From assembly GCF_018446385.1 (NCBI RefSeq), contig NC_055987.1, positions 10,501,705 to 10,565,704 of the forward strand: a stretch of 64,000 bases of DNA, given 5' to 3'. A program made the translations under genes and the position numbers. Positions within the stretch are counted from its first letter, which is position 1; every line of letters starts with the position of its first letter. The stretch is from Zingiber officinale (taxonomy: Eukaryota; Streptophyta; Magnoliopsida; Zingiberales; Zingiberaceae). This document shows positions 24,890 through 37,930 of this stretch, piece by piece. Below the pieces are notes generated by a model. The model ran no database searches, was not told the DNA's origin, and saw nothing but the letters and a program-made list of their open reading frames with translations.

Positions 24890-26236
24890 TGTTAGGACCA
24901 AAAGTAGCTAGAGGGGGGGTGAATAGCTCGTCTCGTTCGCTTGGTGCTCGGCGGTGCTTGTTTCTTCAAAGATGTGCAGCGGAAATACAAAGAAACAATC
25001 ACACAACACTAACACGGTTGGTTTACTTGGTATCCACCTCACAAGAGGTGACTAATCCAAGGATCCACACCAACACACACACCCTCCACTAAATAAACCT
25101 CTCCTTTATAGTAACTACCAAGGGCGGAGAAGCCCTACAAGACTCAATACAAGAAGAGAGGGAAGGGATACAAGAAATACAAGCTTACAAGCTTACAATG
25201 AGTACAAGAACCCTAACCCTAGTTTCTTCTTCTTGCTTTGATCCGCCTCTTGACTTGGAAGAGCCTCCAAGAACCTTCAAGAACTGGCGATCTCGAGCTT
25301 GGGAAAAGCTGTGGAGGAGCTGGTGAAGATCTGAGTTGAATCGGTGAAGAGGTGCCGCAGCCATCGCCTGCGCCAACGGTCGGATCCGATCGATTGAATG
25401 TTCCCAATCGATCGGGAGGCTTTGGATCGATCCGCCGAAACTCGCTGGATCGATCCACGGATCGATCCGGCGCTTATCGCCCCAATCGATCGCGATCGAT
25501 TGGGAGATGTTCGGATCGATCGAACACTTGGATCGATCGATCGAGACTCTGGATCGATCGATCGATCGATCTGGTTTTTGCCCAAAATCAAGTTCCAAGA
25601 CTCCCAAACCAACATCCGGTCAACCTTGACCTGTTGGTACATCATGCCTAGCATCCGGTCACTCCTTGACCTGCGGGACTTCCACCAAGTGTCCGGTCAA
25701 TCCTTTGACCCACTTGGACTTTTCTCGTCGTGCAGTATCCGGTCACTTCCTTGACCTACTTGGACTTCCACCGGATGTCGGTCAATCCTTGACCCATCTG
25801 GATTTCCTCGTGCCAAGTATCCGAAATCCCTTTGACCTACTTGGATTTCACTCACTAGGATTTTCCCTTTCCTGGCTTCACTCACCAGGACTTCCACCTA
25901 GCTTCACTCACTAGGGTTTTCCATCTGCCTGGCTTCACTCACCAGGACTTTCATACTGCCTAGCTTTAACCACTAGGACTTTCACCTGGCTTCACTCACC
26001 AGGACTTTCATACTGCCTGGCTTCACTCACCAGGACTTTCATTCTGCCTAGCTTCACTCACTAGGACTTCCTTCTGCCTAACATCCCAGTTAGGACTTCC
26101 CAGTCAAGTATCCGGTCATCCTTGACCTACTTGACTCTTCTTCAATCAACCTTGCATTGTCAAACATCGAAACTCAAACCAAGACTCAAGCTTGGTCAAC
26201 CAGGTCAACCTTGACCTGGGGGATGTTGCACCAACA
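24890..26236 (-). repeat. Solo LTR (SIRE-like copia), nested in the left copia LTR, TSD actct
   Basis: Ends TGTTAGGACC at 24890 and ..GCACCAACA at 26236; on the minus strand it starts TGTTGGTGCAAC. The flanks actct (24885-24889 and 26237-26241) are identical, and the host LTR resumes its sequence directly afterwards, as the right LTR shows. It contains alternating ctggcttcactcaccagga and ctagcttcactcactaggac modules at about 25850-26090, the mirror image of modules in the LTR at 31836, and a GATC-rich palindromic zone at 25380-25570. At 1347 bp with no internal region, it is a solo LTR left by recombination. Confidence 0.9.
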
Positions 26237-29200
26237 ACTCTAGCCTCGACTTAACTGAAAATGGTGGTATACCATCATTCTACCTGCACTCAGTTTGCAT
26301 CGGCAATAAAGGACCCAACATTTTTAAGATGAATTTTCTTCGTGCAAACTGATGGCTAGAATCAACGACATTCCAATCGTCGTTCCAACCGGAGAGAAGC
26401 CGAAAAAGTTCAACGGAGCCGACTTCAAAAGATGGCAGCAGAAAATGCTGTTCTACATGACAACATTAAACCTTGTATGGTTTTTGCATGAAGACCCGCC
26501 AGTCGCTACAGAAGGTAATTCCGATAGTAAGGCTGTATATGATGCGTGGTCGCACGAAGATTTCCTGTGTCGTAACTACGTTCTCAACGCATTGGACAAC
26601 GTGTTATATAACGTATATTGTTCAATAGAGACGACAAAATCTCTATGGGAGTCACTTGAAAGGAAATACAAAACCGAAAGCGCCGAGTTAAAGAAATTCA
26701 TCGTCGGTCGGTTTCTGGATTTCAAAATACTGGATCCCAAGAGCGTAACATCTCAAGTCCAAGACATGCAACTGATAATGCATGATCTGGATGCCGAAGG
26801 CATGAAGCTAAACGAGTCGTTCAAAGTAGCCGTGGTAATCGAGAAACTCCCTCCGTCGTGGAAGGATTTCAAAAATTACCTAAAGCACAAGCAAAAGGAG
26901 ATGAGACTTGAAGACCTAATCTTGATGCTACGAATAGAGGAAGATAATCGAAAGATGCCCGACTCCAGAGGAACGAAGCGGGCAGTCGACGAGATGTCCA
27001 ACCTGGCTGAGCCAAAAGCCAAAAAATCGAAGCAATCCAAAAGGAATGCTCAAGGCAAGAAATTCAAGGGCACATGCTACAACTGCGGAAAGCCAGGACA
27101 CATGTCCAAGGATTGCGGACGCCCGAAGAAACCAACCAAGAGTTAGAAGGATGCTACGAACCAAGTTGTAACTTCTGACGACATGGAATTGGATCTCACT
27201 GCGGTCGTGTTTGAAGCCAACACGGTGGTGGATAACCCGAAGCAGTGGTAGATCGATACTGGAGCAACCCGTCATATCTATTCTGATAAGGTGATGTTCT
27301 CCAAGTATACTCCGATAAGTGGAAGAAAGCTCTATATGAGCAATTCCATGACATCCTCGATTGTCGGACTCGGGAAAGTTGTTCTGAAAATGACGTCTGG
27401 GAAAGAGCTAACGCTCATTGATGTGCTCCATGTTCCCGACATCAGGAAAAACCTAGTTTCTGGATCAACACTTGTTAAGGCCGGTTTCAGACTAGTGTTT
27501 CAGTCAAACAACTTTGTACTTACGAAAAATTATGTATTCGTAGGTAAAGGGTACTTAAAACAGAGTCTGTTCAAAATGGTAATGACTGTACACCATGAAT
27601 TTGATGGTAATAAAATAAAAGCTTCCAGCTATGTTGTTGAGTGTTTTAATTTGTGGCATGATCGACTTGGGCATGTTAATAGTAATACTCTGAAACGTCT
27701 CGTCAAGTTAAATTTATTACCAAACGTTAATGTTGACGAAACACACAAATGTGAAGTGTGCGTGGAAGCAAAAATGATGAGACTACCTTTTCATTCGGTG
27801 GAAAGGTCAACGACTCCTCTAGAGTTAATATATAGTGATCTATGTAACTTAAAATTCGTACATACTAGAGGAGGTAAAAAGTATTTTATTACTTTTATCG
27901 ATGACTGCACGAGCTTCTGTTATGTCTTTCTTTTAAGAAGTAAAGATGAAGTCTTAGAAGCTTTCAGAACCTATTAAACAGAAGTTGAAAATCAACTTGA
28001 TAAACGAATTAAAATAATTTGTAGCGATAAAGGAGGATAATATGGTGCACTGTTTGATGAGTTTTGTTCAGAATATGACATTATCCATCAAACAACGACG
28101 CCTTTCTCACCTCAATCAAATGATGTTGCCGAATGTAAAAATCAGACACTAAAAGAAATGATGAATACCTTGTTGATAAATTCAGGCTTACCCCAAAACC
28201 TGTGGGGGAAAGCTATATTATCAGCAAACCACATTCTCAACAAAATCCCTCACAAGAAAAACGATAAAACACCATATGAACTATGGAAAGACCGTGAGTC
28301 ATCGTACAAATACCTAAAGGCATGGGGGTGCTTAGCAAAGGTCGAAGTACCTAAGCCAAAGCAAGTAAAGATCGAACCTAAAATGTTCGATGCGATATTT
28401 GTCGGATATGCCCATAACAGTAGTGCATATCGATTCATAGTTCATAAGTCGAACATTCCTGATATTTATGTGGGAATAACCATAGAATCTTAGAATGCGA
28501 TATTCTTTGAAAACATATTCCCAAATAAAAAGGGAAACGTTCAAAGTGATAACAACAGAAGTTCTAACGAAAATGACGTTTTTGAACTTAGTTGTCGTAA
28601 AAGGACTATTGACAATCAAAGTGAAGAGTCACGTCGGAGCAAACGAGCTAAAGTTGAGAAATCGTTCGGGCCAAACTTCATGACTTTTATGTCGGAAATG
28701 GACCCAAGGATATTAAGCGAAGCTCTCTCTAGTCCCGACGCCCCAATGTGGAAAGAAGTCGTCAATAGTGAAATCGACTCCATCATGAATAACCATACTT
28801 GGGAACTAATAGACCTTCCTTCTGGTACCAACCCATTAGATTGTAAGTGAATACTAAAACGCAAGTATAAAGCTGATGGATCAATTGACAAGTATAAGGC
28901 CAGACTTGTAGCCAAAGGGTACAAGCAAAAGGAATGTCTTGACTACTTTGATACCTACTCACCGGTTATAAGGATTACATTCATACGAGTGCTGATAGCT
29001 ATCGCAACACTATATGACCTTGAAATACACCAAATGGATGTTAAGACTGCGTTCTTAAATGGTGAGTTGGAAGAAAAAATCTATATGGAGCAACCCAAGG
29101 GGTTCGTAGCTCCAAGAAAAGAGGAAAAGGTGTGTCGACTTGTTAAGTCGTTGTACGGACTTAAAAAGCGCCTAAACAATGACATGAAAAATTTGACAAA

Positions 29201-30787
29201 ATAATGTTGTCAAACGAATTCAAAATAAATGAATGTGACAAATGCATTTATGTCAAAAACACATCTGAAAGTCATGTAATGATCTATCTATACGTAGGCG
29301 ACATGCTTATAATGCGCAATAATCATGAGGTAATCATGAGTACAAAGAAAATATTGACCAAGAATTTTGATATGAAAGACATGGGTCTAGCAGATGTTAT
29401 ATTAGGAATTAAAATTCTCAGGTCATCCGATGGGATAGTTTTGACACAATCCCATTATGTAGAGTCAGTATTGAAAAGGTTCAATGCGAACGATCTCTCT
29501 ACAATGAAAACACCTATGGATCTAAGTCAACATTTAGCAAAAAAACATGGTGAGCCCATATCGCAATTGGAATATTCTTGAATAATAGGCAGCTTGATGT
29601 ATCTCACAAACTGCACACATTCGGATATTAACTGTACGGTCAACAAGCTGAGTTGTTTTACAAGTAATCTAAATGACACCCACTAGAAAGCATTGATGCG
29701 AGTTCTTAGATATTTGAAATATACTATGAACTATGGATTACATTACAGAAAGTATCCCGCTATCTTAGAGAGATATTGTGATGCTAATTGGATATCAAAT
29801 ACAAAAGATTCCAAATCCACTAGTGAGTATGTATTCACAATCGGTAGAGGAGCAGTATCTTGGAAATCCACAAAGCAGACATGCATAGCTCGGTCAACTA
29901 TGGAATCCGAGTTTATAGCATTAGACAAAGCAGCTGAATGACTGCGGAATTTCTTGGAAGATATTCTGAGCTGGACAAAACCTGCGCTCGTCGTACTTAT
30001 ACACTATGATAGTCAATCGGAGATTGGAAGGGCACAGAGTAGTATGTATAATGGTAAATCTCGACATATACGTCGTAGACACAATACCATTAGTCAGTTG
30101 ATCTCGAACGGAGTGATTGCAATCAACTATGTCAAGTCCAAAGATAATTTGGTAGATTCTTTTACGAAAGGGCTAAGTCGAGATCAAGTATACTTCTCAT
30201 CGAGAGGAATGAGATTGAAAATCTACAACTAAAAATGACTGTAGCGGTAACCCAATCTTGTTGACTAGAGATCCCAAGATCTTAGTTCAATGAGACAACG
30301 AAGTTACAGAAGTTGTATTACAACACACGAGATATATTATCATTATCTCTATCTCAATCCTAGGATGAACTTGTGTTGTTCTACCACATATAGTGAGGTT
30401 AAGCTTATGCTTTTAATGACTTCTATACCTTTATAAGGTGGAGTATGGTAGGATACTCTTGATAGAAATGTCACCTATGTGAGTGTGAAAACTCGTCGTT
30501 TTAATGAAACACTCATGAATCCAAGATGGTATCCATGGCCAAAACGGAACCAACTATGAGAACCCAAAGTAAGTGAGATAAATCTTTGTGTGGTGTTATT
30601 ATCTTATTATACACAAACAGCTGAGCAGTTCAATACATCACGTTCACTGCGCAACCTAGTATACTCGATAGCATTCCACTACGGAAGGTTCAAAGCCACA
30701 AGCTACCTCTCCCGATGCATTGACTTATCGATTGAACTCTCCTTAGGTGATAACATGCATGTATTATTTTTCATTTATGTGGAGGAT

Positions 30788-31275
30788 TGTTAGAAATTAT
30801 AAATGAAAAATAATCAAAAAGGTTTAAATGTCTTTTGGATGATTAAAGGGTGCATCTAATGAAGAGGTAGTATGCCTCTTAAGAAAGGATGTGATCTACA
30901 TCACCCATTTTGAAATGGATGGATGAGATCTAATTGAACCAAGAGGTTCTTATATCCTTTCATATGTATAAATAAAGTCTCTCACATACTCATTCATTCA
31001 CTCACTTCCTTCCAAGCAAAGCAAGCATTGCATTCTTGCATTGAAGAGTTCAAGAAGCTTCCTCGGTTAGGAGGTCTTACGATTTGCAGTGCTGCTATCG
31101 CAAGATAAAAGTCGTTATATCTTAGGAGATGATTGTCGTATTCCGTGAGCACCGTGTGCAAAGTAAATTCGTCTTAAAGAGATAGAATCTAACTCTAGCC
31201 TCAACTTAGCCGAAAATGGTGGTATATCATCATTCTGCCTACACTCAGTTTGCATCAGCAATAAAGGACCTAACA
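30788..31275 (+). repeat. 3' LTR of the 24485-31275 copia element
   Basis: 488-bp direct repeat of the left LTR, TGTTAGAAATT..GGACCTAACA, with a TATA-like atgtataaataaag near 30963-30976. It is followed directly by the target duplication atagt. Confidence 0.92.
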
Positions 31276-31280
31276 ATAGT

Positions 31281-31835
31281 TGTGTGCCCCATTTGAAACA
31301 AAAAACATTGTAAATGCGTTGTAGTTGGAGATCGAATCGCAAGTGCTTGAATGATAAATTGACACCCTTTTGTTTCATCATAGTTCTGGGCCATGATTCT
31401 AAATAAAAAAAATGATTAATCATGTCACATAATATCGAACCTGGGCTAACTGATTTGGTTACACGGAAGTTTTCCACTAGCCGCTAGGGTAAATAGGGAA
31501 GCGCTCGCTGTGGGCGGCCTAGAAGACCAACATCCTTTGGTTGCACCATGATTTTAACCAATTATCTTCATTGCTTAGCCTTGGGGCAACCGACCAGGAT
31601 CCACGAAATTTTCCCACCGGCCACTAGGGTGCACCAAGATTCTAAATACAAAAAAAAATGATAAACCCAGTTAGCCTCATTAACTAGCTCTATGGTGACC
31701 GACCTGACCGCACGAAATTTTTCCACCGACCACCAGGGTAAATCAAGAAGTGCGCGCGGTGAACAACCCAGAAGTCTAGCATCCTTTAGTTGCGCGCCTT
31801 ATTTGGAGGAAAAATTCCTGCAAATACGTTGATGT
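31281..31835. repeat. Unclassified moderately repetitive DNA
   Basis: Two diverged copies of a block with accgaccaggatcc/accgacctgaccgc, cacgaaattttccaccg and ccaccagggtaaatc lie at about 31440-31500 and 31680-31760, with a related line near 31590-31630. The start (agttggagatcgaatcgcaa .. catagttctggg, about 31320-31390) resembles 39428-39500. It may be part of an old element; no class assigned. Confidence 0.4.
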
Positions 31836-33158
31836 TGTTGGTGCAATTGACCTCTAGGGTTTCGATGTTTGACAATATGACCAAGGGTTGACCCAAACAG
31901 GACTTGATATTTGGGAGAGAGAAGTCTAGTCAGGACTAGATGACTAGCAAAGGTAAGTCCTAACCAAAGGTTAGGCAAAGTGGAAATCCCGGTGAGTGAA
32001 GCCAAGTCCTAGTGAGTGAAGCTAGGCGGTGGAAGTCCCGGTGAGTGAAGCCGGATCCTAGTGAGTGAAGCTAGGTGGTGGAAGTCCCGGTGAGTGAAGC
32101 CGGGTCTTAGTGAGTGAAGCTAGGTGAAGAAAGACTTGGTGAGTGAAGTCAGACCCTAGTGAGTGAAACTAGGTAGAGGAAGTCTTGGTGAGTAAAGTCT
32201 GACAATGGAAGTCCTAGTGAGTGAAGCTAGGCAACCCTAGGAGGTAACCTAGGTTATACTTGAATTCTGTTAATACTGTGCTAACTCAGTGTTGCATGGA
32301 AGCTCAGATAGGTCGACGAGCTGACCAAATAGCCAACACGAAGTCCAGATAGGTCGAAGGGCTAACCGGACGTCTGGCAGGTAAGTGAAGGTAAGTCATT
32401 GGAGAATAGTGGTTGCGAGGACGCGTTCCCGGAAAGGGAACATTAGGCGTCGATCCGACTTAGATCCATTTCGGATATCTAACTCGAGATCGTGACTAGA
32501 TTCCGGTCTCGAGGAGACGGAATCTAATTAATATTCTGTTTGATTTTAAATTGTGCTAATACTTTATTTTATAGGATATATATCTTGTATTTGCCTCCAG
32601 ACTAACGTTTTCTTGCAGGAAGGAAGCTGCTAGAAAACAGGGTCCGGGCGCCCGGAATGGATCCGGGCGCCCTGAGGTCCGGGCTCGGATCGGCTCGGAA
32701 TGGATCCAAGCGCCCGGAAGCAAACTTTATTCATTTCGTGCGTCGACATGTGGAGCTTCATGATTGGCTCGGCTACATCATATTCAGGGCGCCCGAAAGG
32801 ATCCAGGCGCCCCGAACCTCCTATATAAGGAGGGTAAAGGCTGGAGTCAAGACAACAACGAAAGATCTACTCTTCTGTGCTCCTGCGACGCTGCGAAAGC
32901 TCTCCGACAAAAGTGTTAATTCTGTTTCTGTTTTTATTTATTGTCGGCTTTCTTTTTCGCTAATTAATTCATGTACTTAGTTTGTAATAATCTTTCGAAT
33001 TATTAGTGATTGACCATCGAAAGCACCCTTGTGTGCGGGCCTTGGAGTAAGAGTCGCCAAAGGTCCGAACCAAGTAAATCGTTGTGTCTGCTTTGGCTTA
33101 ATTATTTTCCGCTATGCGCTTACTCTACAAGAATTTTTTTAGCGATATTCACCCCCCT
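31836..33158 (+). repeat. 5' LTR of the SIRE-like derivative
   Basis: Contains about ten alternating modules of the cccggtgagtgaagccgg and cctagtgagtgaagctagg kind (about 31985-32235), GGGCGCCC-type palindromes (about 32640-32830), a TATA-like ctatataaggagg (32821-32833) and the end-region phrase gatattcacccccc. Confidence 0.75.
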
Positions 33159-33579
33159 TCAAAGGACAATAGTTTAACTTGACATACGGTACTAGTGAAG
33201 TTTTGGATAATAGTACGTTAGGGAAACTTTGTCTATGCATGTCTAGGAATATATGACTTCGACCTGGTGTATTTGGCTTAGTGGAACTAACCAAAACTAC
33301 CCATTACGGATCCTAATCAGTTAAACCAAGGTTTTGTATTAAGTTCAATGGATAGGACTATTTGGAAAACCTCGAAGGCATGGTTACTCTAATGATGTCC
33401 AAGTGACTCACCATAGCCCAGAAGTTTATCCAAAGATTGTCTATTTGTTGAGCACAAAACTAAACCTGAATCTAACACAAAGTTAAACCAAATCCTAAAA
33501 CTGAATTTAATTCATCTCACAAAATTATAGGATTCCCTGATTGAAAACGTAGATCGGATAATATGACTAAGGACACAAT

Positions 33580-36480
33580 TAAATAAAATTTAATTATTAA
33601 ATAATACAAAATTAAATAATTAAATTAAATTAATTTAAATAATTAAATTAAATTAAATTAATTTAAATAATTAAATTAAATAATTAAAATTATTTTAAAA
33701 ATTCTTTTAAAAACTATCTTAAAATTTATTTAAAAATTAATTTTAAAAAATCTTTAAAAAATTATCTTAAAAATTATATTTTAAAAAAATTATTTTAAAA
33801 ATTATTTTAAAAATTCTTTAAAAAATTATCTTAAAAATTCTTTTAAAACTATTTTAAAAATTCTTTAAAAGAATTTTAAAAACTCTTTAAAAATTATTGT
33901 AAAAGTTCTTTAAAAAATTATTTTAAAAACTCTTCAAAAATTCTTTTAAAAGTTCTTTAAAATATAATTTTAAAAATTCTTTAAAAAATTATTTTAAAAA
34001 TTCTTTAAAAATTATTTTAAAAGTTCTTTAAAAAAATTATTTTAAAAGTTCTTTAAAAATTATTTTAAAAACTCAATCAAAAATTATTTGATTTTTTTTA
34101 AAAAAATTATTTTAAAATTCTTAAAAAAATTATTTTAAAAAATTAATTTAAAAAGTCTTTAAAAAATTATTTTAAAAATTCTATAAAAAATTATCCTAAA
34201 AATTATTTTAAAATTATTTTTAAAACTCTTTCCAAAATAGTTTAAAAAATTCTTTTAAAAAGTCTGCAAAAAATTATTTTAAAAACTCCTTAAAAATTAT
34301 TTTTAAATTTTTTTAAAAAATTATCTTAAAAATTCTTTGAAAATTATTTTAAAAATTCTTTAAAATTTTATTTTAAAAATTCTTTAAAAATTATTTTAAA
34401 AGTTCTTTAAAAAATTATTTTAAAACTCTTTAAAAAATAATTTTAAAAAATTCTTTTAAATTTTTTTAAATTATTTTAAAAGTTCTTTAAAAAAATTATT
34501 TTAAAAACTCTTTAAAAAATTATTTAAAAAAATCTTTAAAAAATTAACTTGAAAATTTTTTAAAAATTATTTTAAAAAATTCTTTAAAAACTATTTTAAA
34601 AACTCTTTTAAAAATTAGTGTAAAAATTCTTTTAAACAACATTTTAAAAATCTTTAAAAAAAAAATTTAAAAACTTTTTAAAAAAATTATCCAAAAATCA
34701 TTTTAAAATTTATTTTAACTTAAAAATTATTTTAATTTAAAAATTAATTTAACTTAAAAGTATTTAAAAAATTAATGTGGCTTAAAAATTATTTTTAAAA
34801 AATAGTTTAACTTTAAAATTATTTTAAAAATTAATTTAACTTTAAAATTATTTTAAGAAAGTATTTTAACTTAAAAATCATTTTAAAAATTAATTTAACT
34901 TTAAAATATTTAACTTAAAAAATATTTTAAACTTAAAAATTTATTTTAACAAAGTATTTTAACTTTAAAATTATTTTAAAATTTTATTTAGCTTAAAAAT
35001 TATTTTAAAAATTAATTTAACTTAAAAATTAGATAAGAAATTAATTTAACTAAAAAAATTATTTTAAACTTAAAAAGTATCATAATTTTTTTTTAACTAA
35101 AAATTATTTTAAATCTTTTACTTAAAATTATTTAAAATCTTTTTAACTTAAAAATTATGTTAAGACTTAACTTAAAAAGTATTTTAAAAATTTTCTTTAG
35201 TTAACTTAAAAACTAATTTAAAAAATATTTTTAACTAACTTAATCAAAACTAAAACTAAAATTAAAAATCAAATTTAAAATCAACTAAAGTAAAAAATTA
35301 AATTAAATTAAATTAAATTAATACTGATTAAGTTAAATTTAAAATTTATTAAACTAAATTAAACTAGTTAAATTAGGTTAAAACTAAAACTTAAATTAAG
35401 TTAAAAATTAAACTTTAAACTTAAAATTTAAACATTGAATAAAACTTATATTTAAAATTAAAATTAAACTTTAAAATTATAATTTTAAATTTTTTTAAAA
35501 AATCTTTAAAAAATTAACTTGAAAATTCTTTAAAAATTCTTTTCAAATTCTTTTAAAAAATTCTTTAAAAATTATTTTAAAAACTCTTTTAAAAACTCTT
35601 TTAAAAATCATTTTAATAATTTTTTAAAAAACTTTTTTTAAAAATTATCTAAAAATCATTTTAAAATTTATTTTAACATAAAAATTATCTTATTTTAAAA
35701 ATTAATTTAACTTTAACTTTATAATTATTTTAAAAATTAATTTAACTTAAAAATTATTTTAAGAAAGTATTTTTACTTAAAAATCATTTTAAAAATTAAC
35801 TTAACTTTAAAATTATTTAACTTTAAAAATATTTTAAACTTAAAAATTTATTTTAAGAAAGTATTTTAACTTAAAAATTATTTTAAAAATTTATTTAGCT
35901 TAATTTTTTTTTAAAAAATTAATTTAACTTAAAATTTAGATTAGAAATTAATTTAACTAAATAAATTAATTTAAAAATTATTTTAAACTTAAAATATATC
36001 TTAATTTTTTTAACTAAAAATTATTTTAAATCTTTTACTTAAAATTATTTTAAATCTTTTTAACTTAAAAATTATGTTAAGACTTAACTTAAAAAGTATT
36101 TTAAAAATTTTCTTTAGTTAACTTAAAAACTATTTTAAAATTTATTTTTAACTAACTTAATCAAAACTAAAACTAAAATTTAAAATCAAATTTAAAATCA
36201 ACTCAAATAAAAATTAAATTAAATTAAATTAATACTGATTAAATTAAATTTAAAATTTATTAAACTAAATTAAACTAGTTAAATTAGGTTAAACTTAAAA
36301 CTTAAATTAAGTTAAAAATTAAACTTTAAACTTAAAATTTAAACATAAAATAAAACTTATATTTAAAATTAAAATTAAACTTTAAAATTATAATTAAACT
36401 TTAAAATTAAATTTTAATTAAGTTAAAATTAAACTAAACCCAGACTTAAAGTTAAATTAAAATTAAAATTAAAATTAGTT
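33580..36480. repeat. Degenerate AT-rich simple-repeat block with a 0.9 kb tandem duplication
   Basis: Nearly 3 kb built of ttaaaaa, ttctttaaaa and attatttt words with almost no G or C. On top of this, a segment of about 0.91-0.97 kb is duplicated in tandem. Shared rare strings recur at this offset: aaattaacttgaaaatt (34540 and 35510), taagacttaacttaaaaagt (35161 and 36078), atactgatta (35321 and 36232), and aaactagttaaattaggtt. Noncoding. Confidence 0.8.
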
Positions 36481-37110
36481 CTAAGTCTATTTTATTTAAA
36501 TGTGATTTAACAATTTGAAATTAACAAGTTATTTAATTTACTCAATTCCTAATCTTATTTTTTTAAAGAAAAAATTTAATAGATTAATTAATCTACTAAT
36601 TTATTCAACTTCGAATTAATACTGACTACTAACTTAATTAATTTTACTTAAAACAAAAAATGAAATAAATATTATAACAAAGAGTGTCATTAAATTAACT
36701 CAATCAATTAATACAAAATTTAAGCTATTAAATTAGTAACAAATTATTTTAATACACCTAAATCTAAAATTAATTATCTTTTAGACTAGTTGTTTAATAA
36801 ATGATCAATTATACCAAGTATATAGAGGTAATTATGTAGAAAAATATTGCTAACCCTAAATCCCGTAGAACACTTGGGTATCCAAACCCCAGTGTTGACT
36901 TTAGGAGGGGGAGTGTTGATTTCAGAGAGAGTGTTAATTTCAGGGGGAGTGTTGACGTCAAGAGAGGTGTTTTTGAGAATTATGTTTGTAAAATCTTTTG
37001 AAAAATTATTTTTATAAAAATATTTGGAAAATCTATAAATACGAAAATATTTTGAATAACCTTCTCACACTTTATTTGAAAAATATTCTTAAAATATTTT
37101 CAAAACTTTT

Positions 37111-37222
<112 letters not shown>

Positions 37223-37930
37223 CACTCTATGCTTTTCAAAAATCATTACGACTTAACATACTTTTTAAAAAAAATTATTTTGTTACTTAGTAAACATTTA
37301 AAAAAAAAAACTTAAGTTGACAAGGTCTTCTTAAAAGGTTTTGATACACAACCACTTCCAAATTTTTTGAAAATGTTTTGAAAACTCATCTTCAAGTTTT
37401 GTGTTCTTTTAATTTGGATCAACCCCCTTGACACATAAAAAGTTTTACTTGTGGTTAACATGAAGTCCTAAGAATGTGTCAAGTTAAGGGGTAACTCTGA
37501 TTGAAAGACTAAAAGTACTCTTTAAAAAATCCTTTTGTAAATCTTTGAAATTAAGTTTGAAAAATTATTTTCATAATCTTTTACAAAATTACTCTTTGCT
37601 TTACAAATTTTTGTGAAAACACTTTGAAAAATATTTTGAAAATACACTATCAGTAACTTAAACTTTCAAAAGTCACTTTTGTCACTTAGAAAACTCACTT
37701 TCAAAAAAATTTTCGCACATTGTTGGTGCAAAACCTAATAGAAACTAACCCTTAAGTTCATATCCTTTTGATGTGTGTCAAAGGGGAGAATGATATCTTA
37801 AGTTAGAAAAATCTTAAGTTAAGTTCCTAACCTACTCTCAAACTTTTTCGAATTTCTCAAATCTTGAGAATTAACCATTAAAAGACTCAAGCCTAACTTA
37901 AGAAAATTGTCAAACATAAAAAGGGGAGAT

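Larger units (their letters stand above)
24485..31275 (+). mobile_element. Ty1/copia retrotransposon, full length but broken, with TSD atagt
   Basis: Left LTR 24485-26320 (interrupted by a solo LTR) and right LTR 30788-31275 (488 bp) both run TGTTAGAAATT..CAACA/TAACA. The target duplication atagt is at 24480-24484 and 31276-31280. The interior order is copia: gag 26352-27146 with a CCHC knuckle (CYNCGKPGHMSKDC) near its end, protease near 27250, GAG-pre-integrase near 27650, integrase about 27800-28490, reverse transcriptase about 28780-29580 (QMDVKTAFLNGELEE), RNase H about 29700-30230. A purine tract gtggaggat precedes the right LTR. The coding region has several breaks. The LTRs differ at about 9 percent of sites, so it is an insertion of a few million years under a grass-type clock. 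Copia lineage left open. Confidence 0.93.

Noticed and set aside
25185-25754. Overlapping frames rich in Asp-Arg-Ser-Ile
   Set aside because: They arise from (GATC)n-type repeats inside the solo LTR, on both strands.
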